Shown here: piece after piece, positions 56,254-64,000 of the stretch
Layout: every line of letters starts with the position of its first letter
How positions within the stretch are numbered: the first letter of the stretch is position 1
DNA from: Paracoccus aurantiacus
GTDB lineage: Bacteria > Pseudomonadota > Alphaproteobacteria > Rhodobacterales > Rhodobacteraceae
Assembly (NCBI RefSeq): GCF_007993065.1
Contig: NZ_VOPL01000001.1
Coordinates: forward strand, 930,001 to 994,000
DNA length: 64,000 nt
Direction: 5' to 3'
Notes under the pieces: generated by a model
Databases searched by the model: none
Seen by the model: the letters and a program-made list of their open reading frames with translations, nothing else
Told to the model about the DNA's origin: nothing
Made by a program: the position numbers and the translations under genes

Positions 56254-57186
56254 TCAGCGAACGATATTCACCACGCCTCTGAAACTTGCAGCGCGGCCAT
56301 TCGGCGGCCTTGGCATCGCGGGAAGGCGGGCGGCCTGACGCGCCAGCACCTGATCGATCCGCGCATCACCAGTGGACCCGAGCATCCTTCCGCTCGCGGC
56401 ACCATTCGCGGCGATCGTGACATCAATCTGAACCTGAAGCCCGCCCCGGACCCTGGCCTGGATGTTGGCGCGTTGCATGTGGCGGTTCACGCGGGAACGG
56501 ACCTGCGAGATCCAGCGGTCCATCTGCTGCTGGCTCGCGCCCGCGCTCTGGCGCGTCGGTGTGCCGCGTTGTGGCTGGCTGCGCGCCCGTTGATCGGTCT
56601 GCTGCCCCGCCTGCTGCCCCGTCTGCTGCCGCGACGGTTCAGCCGCGCGCGCGCGCCGAGGCGCCGTCTGGGTTTCCTGACGCGGTTTCTGCTCGCGGAC
56701 CTGTCGGCGTTCGGGTTCCGGTGCGGATTTGCGTCGCACCGGACGCGCCATCGGACGATCTGACGTGCTCAGCAACAGAGCAGAGTCAGGCAAGAGTTCC
56801 GCGAAATCGGTGATTGGCGGCAACTCCATCAGAGGTGGCGTTGCAAAATCGGGGGGCGGCTCGTCCCGGACGAGATCGGTGACATCGTCAACCGGCGGCA
56901 ATTCCAGCATCGGCGGCGGGGCAAAGTCAGGCAGAGTTTCTGCGGCTGTCTCGGCAGGTTCGACTGCGGCTGCACTTGGCGCGACGGGATCAGGCGCGGG
57001 TGCAGCTGCTGGCTGCATCTGTTGCGCGGGCACGAGTTCGGCAAAGACAGGCTCGGGCGGCTGCATGACCGTGCTTTGCCGCGTTGCATCGATCAGCCAC
57101 AGGCCGGCGGCGATATGCGCGGCCAGAACGGCCGCACCTGCGGCACCCCACCGCGTCGCATCGCCCATCCAGCCGGCCGCACTCAC
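56254..57186 (-). CDS. tonB: Energy transducer TonB
   Basis: A 310-residue protein with an N-terminal membrane anchor (about 15-35), a Pro/Ala- and then Gln/Arg-rich periplasmic linker (about 40-225) and a C-terminal TonB domain (about 225-310; QMDRWISQVRSRVNRHMQRA). It couples the ExbBD proton channel to outer-membrane receptors. It overlaps exbD by 4 bases. MSAAGW is used as start; the second Met (residue 7) is possible. Confidence 0.9.
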   Translation of the reverse strand: MSAAGWMGDATRWGAAGAAVLAAHIAAGLWLIDATRQSTVMQPPEPVFAELVPAQQMQPAAAPAPDPVAPSAAAVEPAETAAETLPDFAPPPMLELPPVDDVTDLVRDEPPPDFATPPLMELPPITDFAELLPDSALLLSTSDRPMARPVRRKSAPEPERRQVREQKPRQETQTAPRRARAAEPSRQQTGQQAGQQTDQRARSQPQRGTPTRQSAGASQQQMDRWISQVRSRVNRHMQRANIQARVRGGLQVQIDVTIAANGAASGRMLGSTGDARIDQVLARQAARLPAMPRPPNGRAASFRGVVNIVR

Positions 57187-57638
57187 TGCACGGGGTCCGC
57201 TGCGTCTGCGGCGACATCGCCCGTGGTTGCTGCGTCCAGCCCGACAAGCGCGATCTTCGTATAGGCCGCGTCGCGCAGCAGGTTCATCACTTCCATCACG
57301 TCGCCATAGCTGGCCTGCCTGTCGGCACGCAGATAGATCCGCGCCTCGTGATCGCCGCCGGTCTGCGCATCAATGCTGGCAATGACATTATCGCGCGCCA
57401 CGACGTCGTTGCCCAATGCAATCGCGCCATCGCCCGACAACGTCAGCCAGACCGGGTCATCCGTGCGCTGCGAGGCAACCCCGCGCGAGGCCGGCAGATC
57501 CACGTTGATATCAACTGTCGCAAGCGGCGCGGCGACCATGAAGATAATCAGCAGCACCAGCATCACATCAATGAACGGCGTTACATTGATCTCGTGATTT
57601 TCGACAAGCGCGTCGTCGTCCTGTATCCCGCCCGCCAT
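57183..57638 (-). CDS. exbD: Biopolymer transport protein ExbD
   Basis: A 151-residue protein with one membrane segment holding the key Asp (NVTPFIDVMLVLLIIFMV) and a periplasmic domain ending in the usual exbD fold. It is the stator partner of ExbB. It follows exbB by 3 bases and overlaps tonB. Confidence 0.95.
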   Translation of the reverse strand: MAGGIQDDDALVENHEINVTPFIDVMLVLLIIFMVAAPLATVDINVDLPASRGVASQRTDDPVWLTLSGDGAIALGNDVVARDNVIASIDAQTGGDHEARIYLRADRQASYGDVMEVMNLLRDAAYTKIALVGLDAATTGDVAADAADPVQ

Positions 57639-57641
57639 CGG

Positions 57642-58619
57642 TCAGCGCCCGGATATCGTGCGGAAATCCAGATCGCGGCTAAGCAGTCGCTCGACACCCG
57701 CCGCAGCTTCTGTCAGGCGCAGGCGATAGCCGGAAATCTGGCGCGCAAAGAAATTGTAGATCACCACGGCAGGAATTGCCGCGACAAGGCCCAGTGCCGT
57801 CGCCAGCAGCGCTTCTGCGATACCCGGCGCCACCACGGCGAGATTCGTCGTCTGCGATTCCGAGATGCCGATAAAGCTGTTCATGATACCCCAGACCGTG
57901 CCGAAAAGACCGACGAAGGGCGCGGTCGATCCGATCGTGGCAAGAATACCCGTCCCGACACCCGCGCGCCGCCCTGAATAAGACACGATACTGCGAAGAT
58001 ATGACGTCACGCGCTCCTTCAGCCCGGCCGAGCCGGCACGATCAAGCGCGGGGGTGGAGCGGTCAAGCTCTGTCGCGGCGGCGCGCAGCATGCGGCTTGC
58101 CGGGTCTTTGCGATTGCCGGACGCGGCGACGGCGTCGGAAAGGCTGGATGCGCGGGCGATCAGTTCGGCGCTTCGGGACGCGTTCCGGTTCGCCGCGACG
58201 ATCTCCAGCAGTTTGACGACAAGGACGGTCCAGGTGACGACGGATGCAAAGGCCAGCCCGATCATCACCGCCTTCACGACGATATCGGCATTCATGAACA
58301 TGCCCCAGGGCGAAAGGTCATGGGGCAACCTCGCCGCAAGCCCGGACAGTGCGGCGCGCCGATTATCCGCTGAAGGTTCGGCGGAAGGCGGCACAGCTTC
58401 GTCGCTTCCAGCCGCATCGGGGCGCGCATTCAGATCAGGGGCGCTCGGGCTTGCCGCGTCCTGTGCTGCCGCGTCTGGGTCAGCTGCATCCGCAACGGGT
58501 GTCGGCGCCGCAATGGCGGGACTGTCGGCAGGCGGGGTCTGCGCCATGAGACCACCGCCGAGCGAAAATATCGCGAGGCAGGCGACAAAGGTAACGCGAT
58601 GAAATGCAGTCTGCGGCAT
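57642..58619 (-). CDS. exbB: TonB-system proton channel ExbB
   Basis: A 325-residue MotA/TolQ/ExbB-family protein with a long periplasmic N-terminal extension containing Asp/Ala/Pro-rich sequence (about 30-100), then three membrane segments. GSTAPFVGLFGTVWGIMNSF is the family signature. Start MPQTAFHRVTF (ATG 58617-58619) adds a signal-like segment ending MAQ. It is first in the iron operon and lies 63 bases from an IRO-type operator. Confidence 0.94.
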   Translation of the reverse strand: MPQTAFHRVTFVACLAIFSLGGGLMAQTPPADSPAIAAPTPVADAADPDAAAQDAASPSAPDLNARPDAAGSDEAVPPSAEPSADNRRAALSGLAARLPHDLSPWGMFMNADIVVKAVMIGLAFASVVTWTVLVVKLLEIVAANRNASRSAELIARASSLSDAVAASGNRKDPASRMLRAAATELDRSTPALDRAGSAGLKERVTSYLRSIVSYSGRRAGVGTGILATIGSTAPFVGLFGTVWGIMNSFIGISESQTTNLAVVAPGIAEALLATALGLVAAIPAVVIYNFFARQISGYRLRLTEAAAGVERLLSRDLDFRTISGR

Positions 58620-58682
58620 GAAGTTTCTCGCTTGCTGGGCCGTGATTGGTGGCAAGTGGGCTGACAGAGCGTATTTCAAACC

Positions 58683-58697
58683 TGACAATAACTGTCA
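58683..58697. promoter_or_regulatory. Iron-responsive operator (TGA-N9-TCA, RirA/IRO-box type) at the exbB promoter
   Basis: TGACAATAACTGTCA fits the alphaproteobacterial iron box TGA-N9-TCA and is a near palindrome. On the exbB strand TTGACA (58693-58698) forms a -35 box that overlaps it, with an AT-rich -10 region 17 bases on. It sits 64 bases before the exbB start. RirA is the usual regulator; Irr or Fur cannot be excluded. Confidence 0.6.
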
Positions 58698-58895
58698 ACA
58701 TAAACGCCGGCCCCGCTTGCGACGACGATTGCATCGCAACGCCGCGCAGCCGATGATAACACCTTCAGACTGGCGTAAGATGATGCTAAAGGGTCGAATT
58801 TCCGCCCAAATGTTGTTAGGATGAACGCGATTTCTTGCCGTTGCCGCGGGGATGCCATAACACACGGGTAACAGCATTATGCCGGATCTATCAGC

Positions 58896-60452
58896 GTGAA
58901 ACGTCGTAACTTCCTCGGGACCATGTCGGCGGTCATCGCACTCGGGCACAGCTCGGGCGCGCTTGGGCAAACCTCGCCAGCCGATGCGGAACCTCAACCG
59001 TCGACCGAACCGGCAGCGCCATTCGGCTTCGAGAGCGTGGCCGCCATTGCCGCCGGTGTCGCATCGCGGGACTGGGAATCGCCTGCCGCGCCGCTGACCG
59101 GACCTTTCAAGGACATCGGTTATGACGCCTATCGGGCGATCCGCTTCAAGCGTGATGCGGACCCATGGAAGGATATCCCCGGCTTCGGGCTTGATCTGCT
59201 GTCGCCGGGAATGATCTTTTACGAGCCGGTGCGGATCAATATCGTCCGCGACGGCGTTCCGCAGCCAATGCCCTTCGATCCGTCGGTCTTCGATTTCGAC
59301 CCCGCGCATTTCCCGCCCGATGCCGCGCAGTCCAGCCCCGACGAGATGGGCTGGTCGGGGTTCCGCATCCGCAGCGCGCTGAACAAGCCTGACATTCTGG
59401 ACGAAATGGCGGTGTTCCAGGGCGCCTCTTACTTCCGCGTTCTCGGGCGCGGCAGCCTTTATGGGCTGTCGGCACGGGGGCTTGCTATCGGCACCGGCAC
59501 CGCCGAGGGCGAGGAGTTTCCGGTCTTCCGCGAATTCTGGATTCACGATCCCGACCCGGTGACGGGCACGATCACGATTCAGGCACTTCTGGACAGCAAA
59601 TCGGTTTCCGGCGGTTACGAATTTGTCATCGCCCCCGGCGCGGAGACCCTGCTGACCACGCGTGTCGCCCTGTTTGCACGGCGGGAGCTGACGAATTTCG
59701 GTGTGGCGCCGCTGACGTCGATGTTCTGGTTCGGACCTGCGGATGCCGCCGGACAGGACGATTACCGTCCGGCCGTGCATGACAGCGACGGATTGCAGAT
59801 GGAGACAGGGGCCGGTCAGTGGCTTTGGCGTGTGCTGTCCAATCCGGCGAAGCTTCAGATATCTGCCTTCGTCGATGACGGACCGCGCGGCTTCGGGCTG
59901 ATACAGCGTCCGCGAAACTTCGAGGAATATCAGGACGCCGAAGCGAATTACGAAAGCCGCCCTTCCGCTTGGATTCGCCCGATGGGGGATTGGGGCAAGG
60001 GCAATGTCTCGCTGATCGAAATCCCGGTCGACAGCGAGTTCCACGACAATATCGTCAGCTTCTGGCAGCCCGCCGCGCCGCTTGAAGCCGGCAACCGTAC
60101 GGATTTCGCATATACGCTCGGTTTTGGAAACGACGTGATCGCGCCGACGACGCTCGCGCAGGTCGTCGCGACCCGCTCGGGCGTGTCCATCAACAACAAG
60201 GGCGCGCGCAGCTTCTTTGTCGACTTCGACCTTACCCCTTTCGACGGGCGGGACGATCCTGCGATTCAGGTCAATGCGACAAGCGGCACGGTCGAGCATC
60301 CGTATCTGCTGCGGCTGCCGGAGCATGGATTGATGCGGCTGGCCTTCGAATACAAACCCGACGGGGCGGCGATGGCCGACATCAGCGCCGTGCTGAAGGA
60401 AGGCGAGACGAACCTGACCGAAACCTGGCTGTTTCGCTGGTCCGAGGGCTGA
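58896..60452 (+). CDS. opgG: Glucan biosynthesis protein OpgG/MdoG family
   Basis: A 518-residue protein. Start is GTG 58896 (MKRRNFLGTM), giving a twin-arginine-type signal (RRNFLG) with cleavage near ALG/QTSP. FGFESVAAIAAGVASRDWES and the long C-terminal beta-sandwich match OpgG/OpgD. It acts in periplasmic glucan synthesis, branching or trimming the chain. Stop and the opgH GTG are 4 bases apart. 276 bases to exbB hold the divergent promoters. Confidence 0.92.
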   Translation: MKRRNFLGTMSAVIALGHSSGALGQTSPADAEPQPSTEPAAPFGFESVAAIAAGVASRDWESPAAPLTGPFKDIGYDAYRAIRFKRDADPWKDIPGFGLDLLSPGMIFYEPVRINIVRDGVPQPMPFDPSVFDFDPAHFPPDAAQSSPDEMGWSGFRIRSALNKPDILDEMAVFQGASYFRVLGRGSLYGLSARGLAIGTGTAEGEEFPVFREFWIHDPDPVTGTITIQALLDSKSVSGGYEFVIAPGAETLLTTRVALFARRELTNFGVAPLTSMFWFGPADAAGQDDYRPAVHDSDGLQMETGAGQWLWRVLSNPAKLQISAFVDDGPRGFGLIQRPRNFEEYQDAEANYESRPSAWIRPMGDWGKGNVSLIEIPVDSEFHDNIVSFWQPAAPLEAGNRTDFAYTLGFGNDVIAPTTLAQVVATRSGVSINNKGARSFFVDFDLTPFDGRDDPAIQVNATSGTVEHPYLLRLPEHGLMRLAFEYKPDGAAMADISAVLKEGETNLTETWLFRWSEG

Positions 60453-60455
60453 TCG

Positions 60456-62570
60456 GTGACGAACCCGGCTGAGAATACGCCGCAGGTGCACCGTGCCACG
60501 CCTGCGAGGGACGAACCGAGCGCCGCGGTCCCGCCCGATGCGCCGCTGGAGATGCCAGTCCAGGATTTTCGCGCAGCACCGCCCCCCGGCCCCGGCTTCC
60601 AGCGCCCCGCGCTGGAGGTGAGCATCGCGCGGCTGATCGCGTTCGGCGGCGCGCTGGCGGTGACGGTGCTGGGTGCATGGCAGATGTGGGCGGCTTTCGG
60701 GACGAATATTCAGCCCATGCAATATGTGCTGCTGGTCCTGTTCACGATCACCTTTGCCTGGATCGGTTTCAGTTTCTGCTCGATGCTGGCCGGGCTTCTG
60801 GCACCGCAGCACAGCACGCCTGCAGACGAAGGTGATGCCCGCATCGCGATCGTGATGCCGGTCTATCACGAAGACCCTTCCGAGACGATGGGCCTTCTGG
60901 CCGCGCTCGCCGACGAGATTGCAGCCGAAGGTCTGGGCGCGCGTACCGAGATCTTCGTTCTGTCCGACAGCCGCGATCCCGACAGTTTCGCGGCCGAAGC
61001 GCTTGCGGCGGGCAAGCTGCGCGAGGCCGCGCCGATCCCGGTCTGGTATCGTCGCCGCATCGAAAATACCGGTCGCAAGGCAGGCAATATCGCAGAATTC
61101 GTGCGTCGCTGGGGCGGGCGATACGATCAGATGGTCGTGCTTGATGCCGACAGCGTCGTGTCTGGCGATGTCATCAGGCAGATGTCGGCGCGCATGTCCG
61201 CCGATCCGGCGCTGGCACTGATCCAGACGGTGCCCGTGCTGGTGCAGGGCCAGACCATTTTCGCGCGCGTGATACAGTTCGCGGCCCGTGTCTATGGCCC
61301 GGCGGTCGCGCGCGGTGTGGCGGCATGGTCTGGCGATAACGGCAATTTCTGGGGCCATAACGCCATGATCCGGGTGCGCGCCTTTGCCGAATGTTGCGGC
61401 TTGCCGGAACTGCCGGGTCGTCCGCCCTGGGGTGGAACGGTCCTGTCGCACGATTTCGTCGAAGCAGCGCTGTTGCGCCGGTCCGGCTGGAAGGTGCGGC
61501 TCGACTGGGATCTGCGCGCCAGCTATGAAGGCAGCCCGCCCACGCTGCTGGACATGGCAGTCCGCGAGCGTCGTTGGGCGCAGGGCAATTTGCAGCATGT
61601 GCGCGTTCTGGGTGCGCGGGGATTTACCGCGATTACGCGGGTGCATTTCCTGATCGGTATTCTGGGATTCCTGATGAGCCCGATCTGGCTTGCGCTCATC
61701 ATCTCGGGCCTGATCCTGACCGCCTATGTGATCCTGTCGAGCCCGGTGTATTTTCCCAGCACTTACCAGCTTTTCCCGGACTGGCCGACCTTCGACGCGC
61801 GGCGCATGATCTGGCTGCTGGCCGCGTCGGCGGCGCTGCTTCTGCTGCCCAAGGCCATTGCCATCGTGCGCGCCTGGCGGCGTCCGCTTGCGCAGAATTC
61901 CGGCGGCAAGCCGATGGTCGCGCTGAGCGCGGTGTTCGAGATCATCATGTCGGCGCTGATTGCGCCCGTGCAGATGCTGATCCAGACGCGGCAGATCTCG
62001 GAAATCCTGATGGGCCGCAGTTCCGGCTGGGAAAGCCAGGTCCGCAAGGGGTCCATGCCCCCCTGGGGCGTGGTTCTGCGGCGCCACTGGATTCACGTCC
62101 TTGCGGGTCTGCTGGTCGGCGCGCTCATCGCCTATCTGTCGCCCGCGCAACTGATATGGCTGGCGCCGATCCTGATCGGGCTCGTTCTCGCCCCCCTCAC
62201 CTCGCGGTGGAGCGCGTCTGCAGTGCTGGGGCGTTGGGCGCGTGCGGCAGGGCTTCTTGTCACCCCGGAAGAACGCGACGTCCCGCCGATCCTCAGCGCC
62301 GCGACCACGCAGGCCCGGCATCTTCGGGTGCCTGCCGACGCAACGGCGGAACTCGGGCGCGATCCGGCGGCGCTTGCGAGCTATGTCTCGATGGTGCCGG
62401 TCATGCCAGAACGCCCGGTTTCGAAGCGCCTGCCCGAGATTTCCGCAAAGGCGAAGATCGGTGTTGCGTCCAGCCAGACCGAAGCCCTCGGCTTTCTTGA
62501 CCGTGCCGAGCGGAGCGCCTTGCTGAACGACCCCGAATTGCTTGAACTATGGGCGCGGCTGCCACAATGA
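60456..62570 (+). CDS. opgH: Periplasmic glucan glucosyltransferase OpgH/MdoH
   Basis: A 704-residue membrane glucosyltransferase of family 2, with IVMPVYHEDPSETMGLLAAL, the D-x-D site VVLDADSVVSGD and RERRWAQGNLQHV (QxxRW-like), between hydrophobic segments. The first ~100 residues are a Pro/Ala-rich cytoplasmic extension. It polymerises UDP-glucose to the backbone of periplasmic glucans. GTG start at 60456. It overlaps opgC by 4 bases. Confidence 0.95.
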   Translation: MTNPAENTPQVHRATPARDEPSAAVPPDAPLEMPVQDFRAAPPPGPGFQRPALEVSIARLIAFGGALAVTVLGAWQMWAAFGTNIQPMQYVLLVLFTITFAWIGFSFCSMLAGLLAPQHSTPADEGDARIAIVMPVYHEDPSETMGLLAALADEIAAEGLGARTEIFVLSDSRDPDSFAAEALAAGKLREAAPIPVWYRRRIENTGRKAGNIAEFVRRWGGRYDQMVVLDADSVVSGDVIRQMSARMSADPALALIQTVPVLVQGQTIFARVIQFAARVYGPAVARGVAAWSGDNGNFWGHNAMIRVRAFAECCGLPELPGRPPWGGTVLSHDFVEAALLRRSGWKVRLDWDLRASYEGSPPTLLDMAVRERRWAQGNLQHVRVLGARGFTAITRVHFLIGILGFLMSPIWLALIISGLILTAYVILSSPVYFPSTYQLFPDWPTFDARRMIWLLAASAALLLLPKAIAIVRAWRRPLAQNSGGKPMVALSAVFEIIMSALIAPVQMLIQTRQISEILMGRSSGWESQVRKGSMPPWGVVLRRHWIHVLAGLLVGALIAYLSPAQLIWLAPILIGLVLAPLTSRWSASAVLGRWARAAGLLVTPEERDVPPILSAATTQARHLRVPADATAELGRDPAALASYVSMVPVMPERPVSKRLPEISAKAKIGVASSQTEALGFLDRAERSALLNDPELLELWARLPQ

Positions 62571-63679
62571 ACCGAATTCTGGCGCTCGATATGCTGCGCG
62601 GCTACGCGCTGGTTGCGATCATGCTCGACCATATGCCGGTCGGCGTGCTGCGCGGCTATACGCTCGCGAATTTTGCGGTCTTCGACGCGGCAGAGCTGTT
62701 CGTCCTTCTGTCGGGCTTTCTTGTCGGCCTCGTCTGGGTCGCGATCGAGGCCAAGCAGGGACGCCGCGCCGCCCAGTGGCGCTTTCTGCGCCGCGCCGGG
62801 CAGGTCTGGCTTGCGCTTCTGGCCGGCGGCATTCTTCTGGCGCTGCTGTCTCGCGGTCTGCTTGAAGCAGGCTTTCCGCACACCGCCGTCTGGACTGAAT
62901 ATGCCCGCTGGATCATCGAATTTCCGGTCGGCTATATTGTCACGCTCGCCACGCTCTGGATGCAGCCGAACCTGCTGGATGTGCTGGCGCTGTATGTCAT
63001 CCTGCTGGCGTTTGTCCCGCTTACCGTGCCGCTTCTTCTGCGCTACCCGTTCGCCTTCGCGATCTGTTCGCTGGCGCTGTGGGCTGTCTCGGGTCCGCTG
63101 AACGAGGCGCTGCCCAATCAGCGCGTCGAAGGCGGACTTCTGTTTAACCCCTTCGGGTGGCAGGTGCTGTTTCATACCGGCATCGCGATGGGTGCCTTCC
63201 GCAAGCAGCTTATGCCGTTCCTGCTGCGTTACCGGACATGGCTGACCGCCATTGCGACGGTGATCGTGCTGTATTCGCTCGCGATGGCGCAGCTTTGGCG
63301 CTACGGCCCCGAAGCCAAGGCCATTTCGAAGATGCTGTGGGAGCTGGTCGGACCCGTGAACAAATGGGGTCTGGACGAGATGCGCTATGTCTCGATCATA
63401 GCCGCAAGCTGGCTGGTGGCTGTGCCGCTGGCGCGTCCGCTTGCCTGGGTGGCAGAAAGCGCACCCGGCCGCGCGCTGGCGCTGATCGGGCGCGGCGGGT
63501 TGATAACTTTTGTCGCCTGCGTCCTGCTGTCGGTTCTGGGCGATGCGCTGATGAACACGCCCGGCATGACAAGCTGGGTGCGTCGGCTTGCGGTCGATCT
63601 GTGGACCATCGGCGTGCTGTGGCTGGTCGGCGTCTATGCGCAGGGCTATGGCCGTCGCAAGAAGGCCACAAAGCGCTAG
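62567..63679 (+). CDS. opgC: OpgC protein, acyltransferase-family glucan modifier
   Basis: A 370-residue membrane protein with about ten hydrophobic segments, starting MNRILALDMLRGYALVAIML at ATG 62567. The RGYALVAIMLDHMP and GFLVGLVW regions fit the OpgC branch of the acyltransferase-3-like family, which succinylates periplasmic glucans. It overlaps opgH by 4 bases, completing the opgGHC operon. Confidence 0.92.
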   Translation: MNRILALDMLRGYALVAIMLDHMPVGVLRGYTLANFAVFDAAELFVLLSGFLVGLVWVAIEAKQGRRAAQWRFLRRAGQVWLALLAGGILLALLSRGLLEAGFPHTAVWTEYARWIIEFPVGYIVTLATLWMQPNLLDVLALYVILLAFVPLTVPLLLRYPFAFAICSLALWAVSGPLNEALPNQRVEGGLLFNPFGWQVLFHTGIAMGAFRKQLMPFLLRYRTWLTAIATVIVLYSLAMAQLWRYGPEAKAISKMLWELVGPVNKWGLDEMRYVSIIAASWLVAVPLARPLAWVAESAPGRALALIGRGGLITFVACVLLSVLGDALMNTPGMTSWVRRLAVDLWTIGVLWLVGVYAQGYGRRKKATKR

Positions 63680-63862
63680 CAAAACCTTGCCGCCAGCGCC
63701 GCTCTGGCCAGGAATCGCTTGCAAATTCGTGACCGGCAGCCCATCTGTCGCAGCATCCGCGGACCTGCGGATAAGCCTGGTGACCGGGCCCCTCTGGCGG
63801 ATGTGGCGGCACATTCGTGATGTCGGCACTTAATTCGTGATCCGCCGCAGGGGGAGTCTGCC

Positions 63863-64000
63863 ATGCAGACCGACAACGCCGCAGCATCCGTGAAGGGGAT
63901 GCTGCACTATTTCAAATGGGCATTCATCGTTACCGTAATCGGGCTTATGCTCGGGGCGGCGCTTGGCTGGCAGATGACCGGAACGGTCGGCGGAATGCTG
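63863..64000 (+). CDS. DUF475-type membrane protein, N-terminal part only
   Basis: The first 46 residues are visible (MQTDNAAASVKGMLHYFKWA, then a hydrophobic segment FIVTVIGLMLGAALGWQM); the gene leaves the window. GGGGAG precedes the ATG. The pattern fits the DUF475/TerC-like integral membrane family; function unknown. The 183 bases before it hold no recognisable gene. Confidence 0.7.
   Translation, partial: MQTDNAAASVKGMLHYFKWAFIVTVIGLMLGAALGWQMTGTVGGML

Noticed and set aside
58695..62321. A 1208-codon open frame on the minus strand opposite opgG and opgH
   Set aside because: It lies entirely antisense to two well-supported genes and its protein is low in hydrophobic residues and without any family motif; it is a GC-skew shadow.

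Overview
The window reads as a chromosomal segment of a GC-rich alphaproteobacterium of the Rhodobacteraceae/Paracoccus type. The signs are HdaA, DUF1489, the imuA-imuB-dnaE2 mutagenesis cassette, a CIRCE-controlled groESL, an iron-responsive TGA-N9-TCA operator, opgGHC, and many ATGA start/stop overlaps. Genes are dense. Most are housekeeping, interrupted by three catabolic or transport clusters and one decayed island next to a tRNA. The assignment rests on gene content and recognised families only; no database search was possible.

Layout. 1-4879 (minus): a polyamine-type (Pot) ABC transporter with a metallo-beta-lactamase-fold hydrolase and a nitrilase-family amidohydrolase, divergent from a TetR regulator (4989-5606). 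5695-5922: small tautomerase. 5932-15972: a LacI regulator divergent from an uronate-oligosaccharide operon with GH105, KduI, an unrecognised 836-residue enzyme and a complete CUT1 sugar ABC transporter. 16020-21353: imuA-imuB-dnaE2. 21419-33684: mostly core metabolism (argB, a histidine phosphatase, a divergent trpB-like gene, prs, ltaE, ribF, a manganese pyrophosphatase and others). 33771-35921: groESL with promoter, CIRCE and terminator. 36006-37052: a stand-alone HsdR-N nuclease-like gene of lower GC. 37127-43323: ppx, ppk1, hdaA, a PerM-type transporter and DUF1489. 43378-46372: tRNA-Gly(CCC) followed by a decayed island (truncated IS91-type transposase, frameshifted DUF3489 gene, other remnants).

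46373-55165 is the most interesting region. It holds a gallate/gallotannin module: a LysR regulator with two N-terminal HTH domains, a secreted tannase-family esterase, GalD-, GalC- and GalB-like enzymes, and a two-domain VOC (type I) extradiol dioxygenase where the known pathway uses a type II (LigAB-like) gallate dioxygenase. A TRAP transporter lies divergently and has no dctP. The proposed flow is gallate ester -> gallate outside the cytoplasm (tannase), import (TRAP), ring cleavage (VOC enzyme), OMA tautomerisation (GalD), hydration (GalB), and aldol cleavage to pyruvate and oxaloacetate (GalC).

55220-58619 (minus) is an exbB-exbD-tonB-siderophore reductase operon behind a probable iron-responsive operator. 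58896-63679 is opgG-opgH-opgC for periplasmic glucans. The window ends inside a DUF475-type membrane protein gene (63863-64000+).
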